From the NCBI GenBank assembly GCA_003024785.1, contig PUQB01000329.1, positions 1 to 64,000 on the forward strand: 64,000 nucleotides of DNA, read 5' to 3'. The DNA is from Selaginella tamariscina. Taxonomy: Eukaryota > Streptophyta > Lycopodiopsida > Selaginellales > Selaginellaceae. The notes under the pieces are model-generated. The model was given only the letters and a program-made list of their open reading frames with translations. It was not told the DNA's origin and ran no database searches. A program made the translations under genes and the position numbers. Below are positions 46,172 through 58,599 of the stretch, one piece after another. Numbering within the stretch: the stretch's first letter is position 1; each line of letters opens with the position of its first letter.

Positions 46172-46916
46172 TGTCACGAGAAAAACTTGGACCATCACCT
46201 TGGTAGCCCTTGGTATGCATGTAATGGACTAGTCTTCTACTCGTATTTATACGTATTTATTTAACTTTACTATTTTCCTTCTTTGTATTTTCTTATATAG
46301 TCAAATTAGCCAACATTATTATGTTAATGCATATAGTTAATGCTTGCTTTGACCATGCACATTTTCTTTGTCTTCTTCTATGCACCTTCTTTATCACCTT
46401 CCCTCTTTTATGCACCTTCTTTATCACCTTCCCAAGTCAAAGCCAAGTCATAACCCCCCACCATTTATGGGTCAAGTCAACCTTCTTCCATAACCCCATG
46501 GGTCAAACCCACTTTCTTCCATAACCCCCTATCATTATTCTTATGTAACCTCCATCTTACACCCTCTCTTACACCCCTACCTTACCCTACATGTATTCTT
46601 TATATTATTTTGGGTATATAAGGAACCAAGGCTCAAGGGTTTGAGATATAGAGGGATATACATGAGATTCTCTAGTTTCTTCTTTTCTTTTCTTACGGTG
46701 TAATGAGATTATATTGTTTGTGTGTGTTCTTATGATAAAATATAAAAAATTAGTTAGTGTATCTTTTGTGTCATGAGTTTCATTTCATGTTTTCCTTTAT
46801 TTTCTTTTCTTTTTTTTCTTCATGTGTGTGATCATTAGTAAGGACTACTACGATGTGTTATCACTAAAGCCATCAACTCCCAAACATATAAGTCCCCAAG
46901 TGATTTTCCTTCGACA
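46172..46916 (+). repeat. 3' LTR of the outer gypsy element
   Basis: Preceded by the purine-rich TGGGTGGGATTTA. Differs from the LTR at 33627 by substitutions and by an internal duplication of CTTTATCACCTTCCC (46388-46432). Confidence 0.75.
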
Positions 46917-47760
46917 ACAGTGAGGCTTCAAATAGGGTTGCTACCAATATTCTAGAGGCGAGGAGGCCAAAGATTGTGTGAGAGATTGGTGGAGCTAAGG
47001 CCGAAGCTATAATAGATGAGCGATGCGTACAATGCAAGGCCAAAAGTCGAGGATAGATGCTGGGAAAGGATGCCGAGGAACTATGTTCAATGATAAATAC
47101 TGGGACAAGGTTGAACACATGCTTGTTGTTTTGAAGAGGGTCATGTATTTGTTATGAATGGTTGATGGAGACGTGCATGTGGTTGTGAAGGTCTATGAGG
47201 GGATGGACCATATGAGTGAGAAACATCCATCAACTAGAGGAAGATGATATGTACAATGAGTTAGACCAACTGATTTCAAATAATTAGTGGAATTATCATA
47301 GCACCTTTCTTTTTGCAGCATATGTGCTTGATCCAAAGTTGCGAGGACATGAAAAATCTAGGGAGGTTTTTAAGGATTGGAACACATATTTGGAGATATA
47401 GTTCTCTAATTATTAACAAAGGTCAACTATAAAAACTACTCTAGTCCAAATTTGCAAAAGTTGGCAATTCAAATGCTTAATTAAACAAGTTCTTCCTCAT
47501 TTATGAAGCAATTATTCAACATCTTTGGACATGTCACTTCAAAGAAAAGGAATTGCTTGGCGGTGAGCTAGACCACAGATTTGGTATTTGTGGCTAGTAA
47601 TACCAAGTTGATAACCAACCACACTTCCTACGATAAGATTGAGCAAAGCGGAAAGTATTCTTCATATTAACAACGTGATATTGGAGAAGATGAAGATGAT
47701 CATGATGTTAATGAGAAGCTTCTAGATGAGACGGTGATGAATATAATACTTTAAAGAATA
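46917..47760 (+). pseudogene. hAT-family transposase relic, C-terminal side of the insertion
   Basis: Continues the transposase interrupted at 33626: NSEASNRVATNILEARRPKI, YWDKVEHMLVVLKRVMYLL and VDGDVHVVVKVYEGMDHMSE, then AAYVLDPKLRGHEKSREV in another frame and an acidic tail (EDEDDHDVNEKLLDE). These follow the DUF659 and hAT-C order of plant hAT transposases. Stops and shifts are many, so it is dead. Confidence 0.65.
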
Positions 47761-48240
47761 TTCATGTTTTTACCATTGTTTATTCATGTTCATTTCCATA
47801 TTTCGCGTTCATATCCACAAAATTGAATGCCTGTGTTCATGTTCTTGTCTTTAAGCTATGTATTTAATTGGTAAGAATGTAATTTTTAAAATTTCAAAGA
47901 TATATATATAAATATGAGAAATTTCAAGGTTATATTATGTAAGTTTACATTTTAGAGAATATATAAATATGTAATGTATATTCTTTGTATACACCTATAT
48001 ATGTTTGATACACATTTACATATTATATATCTTTATAATTTATTAGTGAATAAAATTTATTATTATCAGTACTTTAGATTTTGAACTACAGATTTTCTTC
48101 AAATTAAATCTGGCAATAATTAAATAATAAACTTTAATAACAAATGTCCATATACAAATTCAAAAAAAAAATATAAAAACGTTCTTTTATTTGAAATTAG
48201 GTTAAACACGGGAACAAGATTAGAATTAACAATTACATTT
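47761..48240. other. AT-rich interval
   Basis: No coding or RNA feature seen between the hAT relic and the MAPKKK leader. Confidence 0.5.
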
Positions 48241-48299
48241 CTTGGGTCACGTACGATGTACATGACGAGTTTAATATTATGTTGTACGTATATACGGGA

Positions 48300-49063
48300 G
48301 ATGCGGCTGAGATCCGGGCACGTGGGTCGTTGGATAGAGCCAGATCAACGTGCGAGGAGAATATTCTATTTCCTCGGGGCCGTCGTCTCTCCAGTGAATT
48401 GTGCGTGTGCGTGGGGGTTCTTTTCCAGGACAAAGCCCACTGTTTTTGCATCTCTTTTTAGGGCTGTTTACAGAGCTTCCTTAGGGTTCTTGGGAGCGCG
48501 CATGGGAGCCGAATGCGGCTCGGTGTCCGACTTAGTCATTCCCGCACGGTGAATGTGTACAATGTCTGGGGTTTTCAAGCAAGATTCATGCGATTAGCGG
48601 CACGATTCACGCAATTCCTGCGATGAATCGCAAATGTGAGGTGCAGGAGCATGGATTTCGCATTTTCTCGACAATGCGGGCAGGAATTTGCAGCTCGGTT
48701 GCTGACCTAATGCACACTGTGGAGATCTGGTAAGTTTACGTAATCTTAGCTCAATCTAGTGGAATGTATGCTAGTTACAAGTATTCTACAGTACTCATAG
48801 ATCTGTACAAGAAATCAATGCTTATTATATAATATAGCTTAATGAGAAAGCATGATCTCATATCAACGCAAAATTGAGGCACTGTTCATGTAGTTAAGGC
48901 TTCTCGTTGTGTGTTATATATACAGTTAGATATATAAGAAGACTGTAGTACATATAATACATTATAGTTAATGTTACAGAAGATATTTATATTCAGACGA
49001 GTTCAAAGAAACGAGAGTATACTTCCATGATACAGAAGTTCTTAGCTGTGGGCATTGGAGAAG
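48300..49063 (+). other. 5' leader of the MAPKKK gene with an untranslated-region intron
   Basis: GC-rich sequence upstream of the ATG at 49064. A donor (CTG|GTAAGTTT) at 48729-48730 and an acceptor (ATTCAG) at 48997 delimit a leader intron of about 268 bp. The transcription start is not resolved. Short open frames in the leader are not supported as genes. Confidence 0.5.
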
Positions 49064-52000
49064 ATGCCATCTTGGTGGGGGAAGTCGTCCTCGAAAGAAG
49101 GCGGAAAGAAGGAGAATATACTCAGCTCGTTGTTGTATCCTCCGAGAAGAAGAAAGTCCAAACAGGCTAAGGTGTGTGTGTGAGAGAGAGAGAGAGATCT
49201 GTACTTACACTTGTACTAAAGGAGGAAGAGCTGTGTGTAAAGTCTGCAACAGAACCATCTTCCCTAAATAGGACAGCGGCTTCGGCTGCAGTTGGGCGTT
49301 CGGCTAGTTTTGGGGGTTTACCATCTCAAGCACAGCCCTTACCCTTACCTCCTGCAGATAAGAATGTCTCTCGTAAATCTGCCAGCACTCTTGGTGTGCA
49401 ACGAAACATTGTTGGTATGCAGCGTATCCTTCCTTTCCATTGCCTCCACGCAAGGTACGTGTGTGTGTGAGAGAGAGAGGAGAGAGATGCACATGTACAA
49501 CATATATATGCGAATCCTTGTTCACGTATGTGTATAGAGATAAGATATATATTTATATTGCACATATATAGGATACAAGTGACGTGGAAGCTGGTTATCC
49601 AGAGTCTGGTTCAGCCTCGAGCGCAAGCTCTCTGGGTAGTTGGATGTCGTTGATAACAGCGTTGCTGCTCGTGTAAAGTCCCTCAGAGTTCTTACAAAAC
49701 CTGACCAATCACTAACATTGTAAGATGCAGACATAGTAGTACAATTATGTGTATATAAACATAAGCGTATTGATATATGTAATAAGCAACTAACTCACGC
49801 ATGTTCAGTGCACAAGCTAACTTAAGGCATGGAGTTTCCTGCCCAACAAGCCCCCACTTGAAAAACAACTTCTTTATGAACGTCCCAGGAGAGGCGATTA
49901 CATATAGAACAACAGATAGCTATCTAGTTAGTCCCGTTAGAACCACAGCAATGATCCACACTCCCAGGTAAATACATAATGTGTGTGTATAGTATAGTCA
50001 CATCACATGTATGTATATCATGTACCCCACCGTCTATTGTGTATACGGACGTACATTGTTGATATGTGCCCGATGTATGCACATACCGAGATTCCCACGT
50101 TGTGCGTGTGTCTGATACACACATATGTATATATACGTACAGATCAATGCAATCTACTCCTGATCCTGCATCTGGTCACGGTTCAAAGCCCAGGATCTGG
50201 ACACAACTCAACAGTGGATACGGGACAGACATCATGGTGTCAAAGCCGAGCCAGTCCGGAACTTAGTCCGATACCAAGTCCTAGAAGAAGTCCGGGTCCG
50301 AGTTCTAGAGCTCCAAGCCAGGCAGTGTCTCCTCTGCACAAACGAGCAGGTAATGTATATGTATGTACATACGCTTCCGCAATAATATATAGATAATGCA
50401 TTTGCATATATATCACATGTGCATACATACAGGTGGTGTAGATTCGGAAGCACACCGTTTACCACTACCTCCTACTGCTCCTACAAACTTTCCGCCCTCA
50501 CCGAGTGCATCTGCAGTTCCTCCTCGTAGCCCAACTAGAGATTCTAATACTACTTGGCAAAAAGGCAAACTTATTGGTAGAGTAGCTTTGGGAATGTCTA
50601 TTTGGCTTCGACAGGTATATATTATATAGAACGTAGTTCACTACCATTGTATGTGTGATGCAATAAGTATATTATATGACGTATGTGCTATTACACAACC
50701 TCTCTTCTCCTCTTCTCGCATACACACACTCGTATACATACAAATCCATCCAAAAGTGATACTCTATAGATAGATGTGTGTGTATGCATTTTCACTCTTA
50801 TAATATCAATGATGTATAATGTGTCAAATATATTCCTTGACTTTTGCAGTGAGAATGTGGGTCGGATGTGTGCAATGAAGGAAGTCCCTCTCTTATCAGA
50901 CGATTCAAAATCAAAAGAGAGTGTAAAGCAACTAAGTCAGGCATGTATTTTACTTCTCTTCTATTTAAATATGTATGTATGATGTGTGTGTGTGTCTGTC
51001 TGTGTTAAACAGGCCTATAATTGTATGCATACATATGTTTGTACGGTTAGTTTGATTTGAAGCTACTTGCAGGAAATTGCGACTTTAAGTCGATTGAGGC
51101 ATGCTAATATTGTACAGTATTATGGATCAGAAACGGTAAGAATCCACATACACATGCATAAAGGTACATATATAGATGTTTGTGTATTGATTATAGATGG
51201 AGGATGGACTATATATTTATCTAGAGTACGTATCTGGCGGCTCGATACACAAGCTACTTCAGGAATACGGTGCATTTAAGGAGCCCGTGATCCCGCAGCT
51301 ATACACGACAAATACTATCTGGTTTAGCGTATCTTCATAGTACAAACACTGTGCACAGGTGTGTATTTTTATATCTCATATCCCATGTATGTGTGTGTCT
51401 GTACAAATTATAATAGGCAATTTGTTTTGCAGAGATATAAAAGGAGCTAATATTCTAGTAGATACGAATGGAATCGTGAAGGTCGCAGATTTTGGCATGG
51501 CAAAACATGTATGACTTGCATATGCATACATACATACATACACACACATTGATATGATGATATCGGTTAATATATATAAGTATTACTTTGTGTTACTAAG
51601 ATTTTATACTTAATATCGTGTTTTAACCTTCGTTTCTATGTAGCTAAGCGTGCAGTCATTTCCGCTTTCCTTCAAAGGTAGCCCGTATTGGATGGCACCC
51701 GAGGTTCGTATAATATTAAGTTAATATAACCATGTTTATATGTACACATATGCATAAACAATTGTATAATAGGTGATTAAACCAACGAATGGATATGATC
51801 TTTCTGTGGATATCTGGAGCCTCGGTTGCACTGTACTAGAGATGGCCACTGCTAAGCCGCCATGGAGTCAATATGAAGGGGTAAGCCTTATAATTCAGTT
51901 CATATAGTGTGTATGTATGTGTGTATAAGAATTCAGGCTGTATATGATACACACTATTTGTATGTGTCTATGTGCTCTCAGTGTTATAGGAGACATAACA

Positions 52001-53741
52001 TACATGAAAGGCATGTATGTTCAACAGATATATATACACTCGTGCGTATATACATTGATATACCTACATATTGTTTTTTCCAGATAGCTGCAATGTTCAA
52101 GATCGGGAATAGCAAAGAGATACCTGCGATACCTGAGTATCTTTCAAAGGAATGTAAAGACTTTCTGAGGCTTTGTTTGCGGAGGAACCCTGCTGAGAGG
52201 CCCAGTGCTATGTACTTGCTTGGACACCCCTTTGTGTGCAATGCTCCTCCGATATGTAGCCCAGATGACCGATCTGAAATATCCTCGAAGATGGTAAACT
52301 CTTTATACACATATACATGTACGCATTAGTACTACGGAGCCGTATACATAGTATGTATATAATTGTAAACCACAATTATAAACAGATATTATCAAGTATA
52401 CATTTAAATTACCAAGATAGTGGAAATTTATATGAAGGACTTTCATGTACAAAATGGCTGTTAAGTAGTATTTATTAGCTAGTAAGTGGTTCTGAAAATT
52501 AAAGGTTAATGGCATTTAAATAAGTTATATCAATTTAATATGACATGACATAAACTGAACACTTAGTTGCACATTCATCTAGATTTAACGTATGTATGTA
52601 TCTGTATGTACACACCTACACACACGTGTGTATGTGCATGTGTTTGACGATGGTTTTTTTTTATTGAAGGTAACTGGGAATCGTACACATGAATACGATA
52701 CAGTGCTGCATTCTAAGGCTGGTATGCAGCTTTCACCAACAAGGTATACTTGTAAATACACAAGTAGTAATTATTTACAAATGTTTTTTGAGTTGATTTT
52801 GTATAGGCTGTTTATATAGTGGCATGTGGAGTACTCTCTCTCACGCACGCACGAAGTGTGCATTATAAAAAACAGTTTATCGTGTATGTTTAGTGATGAA
52901 CCTGTATTATATGCAGTGAACTGTCTCCCCGGGCTCACGGGTTTGCCTCTTCATCAGTGTCTCCATGTGCCAGTCCCAAAGTGAGGGCTCTCTCACCTCA
53001 CCATTTGCACCTTGGAATATCCTCCTCACAATCCTCATCACCAGTTATCAGCTCAGGCTCGTCCACTCCTATTACTGGAGGCTATGGCAACGTCCCAAGG
53101 TATGTGTGCGTTGTCTGCGTGTGTATTTTTTGTGCTTGCATATGAGTAGATATATAATTAAGATGCACATGAGAATACGTACGGACGTGTGTGTGTGTGT
53201 GTGGAGGGGGGGGAGGGGATACTGACATGATATTGTGAAGGTCGGCGAATGGAAGCTATGCTCCATTATATCAAAAGAGTCCAAGTCCAGTGAGAAAGAA
53301 TGGAATGTGGAGTATACCACCGTCACCAACCTTTGAGGGAAGCCCTAGACAAAGAGAATACAATACAGACATACTGGGTATGTATTTATATATATATGTG
53401 TGTGTTAAGAGAGAGAGGAGGTTTTGTATGTTCATTATATGCACAGGAACATGTGTCTAGATACGTGTAGACATGTTTACAATGCACAAATACACATATA
53501 CATAAACGCTCGTGTACACACACACTAATATGTGCATGTATATGTATATTGAGATGATATATATAACAGGGATGGCATTGGGAAGGGTACCTCGTAACGA
53601 GGATGAAGAGTATATGAGAGAAGGGGTGGTAATAACACGAAGGTGGTGGCTGAGCACCTCATTTCACAACAGCTTCTTCGCTCTCAACAAATGTTCTCTC
53701 GCTCGCACTTTCCTGATAAACAACGCGAAACACATCACTGA
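49064..53741 (+). CDS. YDA: MAP kinase kinase kinase of the YODA type
   Basis: The start is [16 protein letters not shown] at 49064. Kinase-domain exons: about 50432-50614, 50850-50940, 51073-51135, 51197-51358, 51433-51508, 51644-51703, 51773-51880 and 52084-52293; C-terminal exons 52670-52743, 52917-53099, about 53241-53378 and 53570-53741. The Ser/Pro-rich N-terminal part ([36 protein letters not shown]) precedes WQKGKLIGR. The kinase has the Lys in [67 protein letters not shown] and [17 protein letters not shown]. The order and the [12 protein letters not shown] string are those of plant YDA/MAPKKK3-5, cytosolic kinases upstream of MKK4/5 in stomatal and embryo patterning. The glycine loop reads [10 protein letters not shown], but adding one G twice gives GRGSFGNVYLGFD; one extra C is present at ATCCCGCAGC. 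Intron 50941-51072 starts GC, not GT. N-terminal exons 2-5 are approximate. Confidence 0.85.
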
Positions 53742-53745
53742 GAAG

Positions 53746-53783
<38 letters not shown>

Positions 53784-53937
53784 ATATATATATATATAAG
53801 CTTGCACAAGCATCTATATACATAAAACTTGTATGGACTTTTATATCTATATGTTTGTGTGTGTCCGTACAGATATGCACACGCATATGCGTATCGAGTA
53901 TTGAATTAACTAACTAGGCATGTCAAATCGACAGGTT

Positions 53938-54212
53938 TTACATTATTGGACAGTTCAGCGACTTCGCAAGATGCCGAGTTAGCACATTCCGTACAGGTAA
54001 CTGTTATTTATATTTATATATTTGATACATATAAGTCAGTCTATCATCATTTTAACAAACTATTACACATATATGTAATTAATCATTAAGCAATTAATTT
54101 TTTTAAAGTATTTGATTTACACAGGAAGTTCACAACAATGGTCGTCATTCTACGTGTGGAGGTCTCCACCGTAGATTTTATGATGATTCCCGATGTGCAA
54201 ATATTATCAGGT
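53938..54212 (+). other. Possible additional 3' exons downstream of the MAPKKK
   Basis: Two short segments are flanked by splice-like signals: about 53936-53998 (after ATCGACAG, before GTAACTG) and about 54125-54211 (after TTACACAG, before GTGCGT). They read FYIIGQFSDFARCRVSTF and SSQQWSSFYVWRSPP. They could be alternative ends of the MAPKKK transcript or chance signals. Confidence 0.25.
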
Positions 54213-55851
54213 GCGTAAAATAATTAGGAAAAAACAAATTAAAATTAAACAAAACGATGCCGAAGTGGCCGAAACTATACAAACGAATTCATTGGATCTT
54301 TGATCCTCTTATTTTGTACTAACATCTTCATTTTTAATCTAACTATTCACTACACCACTATGCATACATGTATACGTATGTATATAGACGTGTTCGTATA
54401 CATCACATACTGTATATGCGTTGTATATACGTAGACTCGTATATAAAACAATATATATTTGTATGTCGTGGTTTAAGTAAATTATTAACATTAAAGAACA
54501 TGTTATATATACATACATATATATATAGCAAGTTTACAAGTTTATATTTAGACACACATTCATGTGTGACGCTTTACAAAAGAATATAATGAATGTCTAG
54601 ACATACATATGTTGCTGTGTTGCTGCGAGTGTATTATCAAATACTATATAAATCATTTAACTTAATTAAATAATTAAATTTGCACTTAAATGAAGCTATT
54701 TATTTATTTATATTTATTTTTATTAGAGGCTATTTATTTATTTATTTATTTTTATTTAATTAGAAGCTATTTTGTTTAGTATTTATTTAATTTACCGTAT
54801 ATACTAGATATACGAGTATTTCTTCAATATGTTCATCAAATTAAAAGTGTTAATAAAAATGATAAGAACAGAACTAACCTTAAAATTAAGTTTAAAATCT
54901 TTACTACTTAAAATTTGATAATCGTCCATAAACATTGAACTCCGGGCACCAGCCGATAGAAAAGTATTTTTAAAAATCAATAAATTAACACTAAGCAATC
55001 ATCCATATAATTTCTTAAATGTTTAATTTTTCACCTATCTTATATAGATAATATTTAACTTACATATCAACAAATAATACATAAATATGACATATACAAT
55101 TAAAAAATAATTAATTGTAGTATAAAAGGCTATGACCAATAATAAATAATCTATATAAACAAGTGCTATACATATATACTATGCCTGTGCAGCATATATA
55201 TATATATATATATATGTTTGTTTAGAGTACATGTTTGTATATTCACTTCTCTAGTATACACTGCGTGTGTGTGCCTTGTGCGTATATTCGTATTGAGTTT
55301 AGTTACATATTAAATTACATAGTTTTTTCTTTTCACAGCCTGTATTTCTAAAATTAGATTTTAAATTATAATTAAATTATGATGTATTAATATAATAAAT
55401 ATACTATATATACACATTTTGATTGGTAAATATAACTCCATTGTACCTGATTTACAATCGCACTTACATCATCGCTATGTAACATGTTTAATATACATAC
55501 ATACATACATACGTGCATATAAATACACACATACATGCCGAACCTATACATAACATTCGTATGTATACATTACATATACCTGTTGTACATTACGCAAATA
55601 CACATATGTATGTGTGTGTGTGTCTATATATATACACACACATGTAAATACATGTCTATACATCTTAGTTTTATGCAAAAAGAATGAAATTTGTTATAAA
55701 TGAGTATTATAAGTATATATAATAAGCTCTTTTATAATCTATATTTTATGTTTTTATACTACTATAATATATTTAAGTATTATGCCTAAATTATACTATA
55801 TTATCTATATGCCTAGATTATTAATATACTCAAATCTATCTATCTATCTAT

Positions 55852-55905
<54 letters not shown>

Positions 55906-56340
55906 TAAAGTAGCTAAAGTATATATAAAGATTAACCATGGTATATTGTAAAAGTTACTAGAGAGGTAATTATGATATATATAGAGGTTAACCATCTAAA
56001 ATATATTAAAGATATTTATTATGTGACTAATTTTATAATAAAGACAATTTATTTTAATTCATAGGGTAATATAAATAATGATGAAGAATATACCTTTTCT
56101 TTGTGTATATAACTCTTGAGTTTAAAAAAAAATATATAAGTTTCATATCTTTTTGTGTATTACATTATTTTTAGGTTAGAAGCTAAATAATTTTTTAGAG
56201 AATTTCTTTTTTATTTTTATTTTTCCTTGTTTTCTTTTTACTCTTTCTTTTTCTTATTTTGTTTGTATAGTTACTATGGAGCATTAAGTTATAAAACATA
56301 AACTTTTAAAATAACTAATTTGCATTACACAATAGGATGA
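54213..56340. other. AT-rich intergenic region with microsatellites
   Basis: Contains TATTTATT runs (54700-54760), CATA runs (55495-55520) and a TA run interrupted once (55848-55902). No coding sequence or RNA gene seen. Confidence 0.6.
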
Positions 56341-56354
56341 TTAATTAATTTAAT

Positions 56355-56555
56355 GCTTATAAATTTAAACTCAAGCTTCTCATACCTCAATCTTTTGAAG
56401 GTATTCCAAGTGTAAATGTTCACCATTGATTAATTAGCTCACTTCATCAATATTACCACATAATATGAGTGGATAGCTACACAATATCTTTATTAGTTCT
56501 TGACATGTCTTTTAAATGTTACTCTTTAGTAATATAATAATCATAGTCACCCAAC
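56355..56555. repeat. Left copy of a long inverted repeat
   Basis: The inverse of the sequence at about 62790-63130. Shared landmarks are CTCAAGCTTCT, AATGTTCACCATTGATTAAT, CATCAATATTACCACATAAT, GTTCTTGACATGTCTTTTAA and GTTACTCTTTAGTA. The right copy is longer because of internal triplication. The pair encloses about 6.2 kb. Confidence 0.7.
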
Positions 56556-57323
56556 ACAAACAAAGTTCTTCATGGATGAGAAGCTTGGGGGTGCTATAAG
56601 GTTGAGTGGTGAGTTAGGCAACATCTAGGTATGGTGTCGTAAGAGTGTAACAACTTGGTATCAAAGCTTGAGATAACCTTATTTTACTATGTTGAACGGA
56701 TGTCATGTGGGATTATGTGCCTAATCAAAGTATAGGTGGGAGACTCATGGAACTGATGAGGGTGTCACCTATGTGGGATCAGGTAGTTCACACAAAGGAA
56801 CTGTGAGTCCTTTTTTGTAGGCAAGTGGATTACGATGCTGAGTACCAAGAGGAGTTTAGGAGAATTGAAGATAGTCTTTATGCTCTAAGAGATGAGTTAG
56901 AAAAGATTAAGGAGCTCCTCAAGCGTGAGAGGAGTCGAGAGTGAAACCCGAATAGAACACAATGCTTTAGGAACAATCATCATCATCATATGAGTAGAGC
57001 TGAGCGATGGTTCTTTGAAAAGAAGCCTCTTCTTGAGTTTGATGGCTGTGGCACGACAAATCAACACATCTTATAATTGAACAAAATGAATAAACTATTA
57101 AAGACTACTCATTAAAGTCATTAGAGCAAGCTCCTAGTTGCATCTTTGGCATTAAAAGGAGAAACAGACTCGTGATGGAATTGTGTGAAGGTTTTTGACT
57201 ACCTAAATTCACTTCATAGATGCTTTCAAGGAGTATGCACCTACATACAATGCACATGATGCTTGTCTCAAGCTTAAAGATTTCAAGTAAGGGAATCTCT
57301 CACTTGGAGACTACATTAGCAAG

Positions 57324-57560
57324 ATGAGAGTATTGATCGCTTGCGCTCCTGAGATGTCATTCACTTTCCAGCGTGATTACTTCATTAACGAACTCAGGAG
57401 TGCACAATTGATGAATGCATTGGAGAGTCGGAAGAAAGAGTTTAAAACTCTTGACGAGGTAGTGAAGGAGGCACATGTGGTTGCTACACAAATGAAAAGG
57501 AGTGCATTAGCAATTGGAAAGCAAAAGGTTTGGGAGGATTTTAAGACTGAAGAGTCTTGA
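57324..57560 (+). pseudogene. gag fragment of the third gypsy element
   Basis: MRVLIACAPEMSFTFQRDYF then EFKTLDEVVKEAHVVATQM, a helical capsid-like stretch. Upstream, EEFRRIEDSLYALRDELEKI looks like a coiled coil. Confidence 0.55.
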
Positions 57561-57914
57561 ACCAAGCTCTAAAAGAGGTACAACAACAATGCTAAGAGTT
57601 CTAAGTATTATGGAGGTACCAAAAGGACAAAAATCACAAGGGAGCTGGTCAGAGTCTTAGCAATCGTGGATGCTTTGAATGTAATGATCCGAATCATTAC
57701 ATTGAAGATTGTCCTATCTTCAAGGCTAAGAAAGCCAAAATAAAAGCATGTGAAAGAGATATGACGAGAAGAAGTGACTTCGAAAGATAAAAAAACCTTC
57801 AAGCTCCAAGGTGGTGTCTATGGTAGTTAAAGAGATAAATTGTGAGCTTGGGAATATTGCCACAATTGTCTTTGAGGCTAATCATGACAATCTAATCTAA
57901 TTCGCTTTGAAGGA

Positions 57915-58442
57915 ATGATAAATGGAGTTTCAATGTTATTTCTATTTGATTCTAGTAACAGTGATGAGTTCATCTCTTTAGCATTGGTGGAGAGATTGAA
58001 CTTGCCAATTAAGAGAAATGATTTGTACACAATAGAAGGAGCTGCTACTTCGTCACAAGAGCAAATTATTTGTGTAGAGCTTACACTAGAAGTTGGAGAT
58101 GTGTTATTTAAGAAGCAATTCTTTTTAGTGGAGCTAAGGTATTATGATCTCATTCTTGGGATGACATGGATGGAGAAGTATAATTCACGGCCTAATTGGA
58201 CTAGGAATGAGGTAGAGGTGACTCACATCCTTAAGGGGGTTGGCTACACTCATGCTTCTAAGTTTCTATCAGCTATTGCTTTAAAGAATTCAATGTGCAT
58301 TTCAAGGTCATTGGGTAATGAATTTTATTACATCCACTTCAAGGAAGTTAATGTTAACAATGTGAAGAACGAGTTGATCATCAGGTCATTGTTCACCTGT
58401 CAACAGTCAATGGTCAATAGTTTCACCGAGATGGATGTTTAA
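57915..58442 (+). pseudogene. Aspartic-protease-like domain of the third gypsy element
   Basis: 175 open residues: MLFLFDSSNSDEFISLALVE at the active-site position, where functional relatives have D-S/T-G-A, and FFLVELRYYDLILGMTWMEK at the second conserved segment. Gly and Ala of the triad are replaced (DSSN), so it should be inactive. Confidence 0.7.
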
Positions 58443-58599
58443 TCAACTCTTGTTCATGAGGTGTTGGGGGAGTTCGAATATGTCTTTCCCTCTCATTTAC
58501 CTATAAGAGTGCCATCATTTCATAGAGTCGACCATGAGATTAAGTTTGAATATGGTGCTAAGCCGATTTCAAGGAGTTCATATCATTTGAGCTTCTAGA

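Larger units (their letters stand above)
33627..46916 (+). mobile_element. Decayed Ty3/gypsy retrotransposon, interrupted by a younger element
   Basis: LTRs are at 33627-34317 and 46172-46916: both start TGTCAC, GAAAAA and TTGGACCATCACCTT and end TTCGACA. Without the 6.15-kb insertion it is 7.1 kb. The order on the plus strand is an RNase H-like fragment (35030-35215), gag (35380-36120), two zinc knuckles (36060-36180), protease (about 36640), reverse transcriptase (37250-37671 and 43836-44380), RNase H (44540-44800) and integrase (45200-45720). The PFxDExLDEVTGHEMYTFCDGYSGY type of reverse transcriptase fits the Tat/Athila side of gypsy, without a chromodomain. The flanks (GATGG and ACAGT) are not a target duplication. 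Confidence 0.8.

Noticed and set aside
33627..46916. Target-site duplication of the outer gypsy element
   Set aside because: The bases next to the LTR ends (GATGG and ACAGT) do not match, so none is claimed even though the split hAT frame supports an insertion.
48256..48552. 98-residue open frame upstream of the MAPKKK
   Set aside because: It overlaps the leader, has no recognisable motif and shares its region with another open frame; best read as leader sequence.
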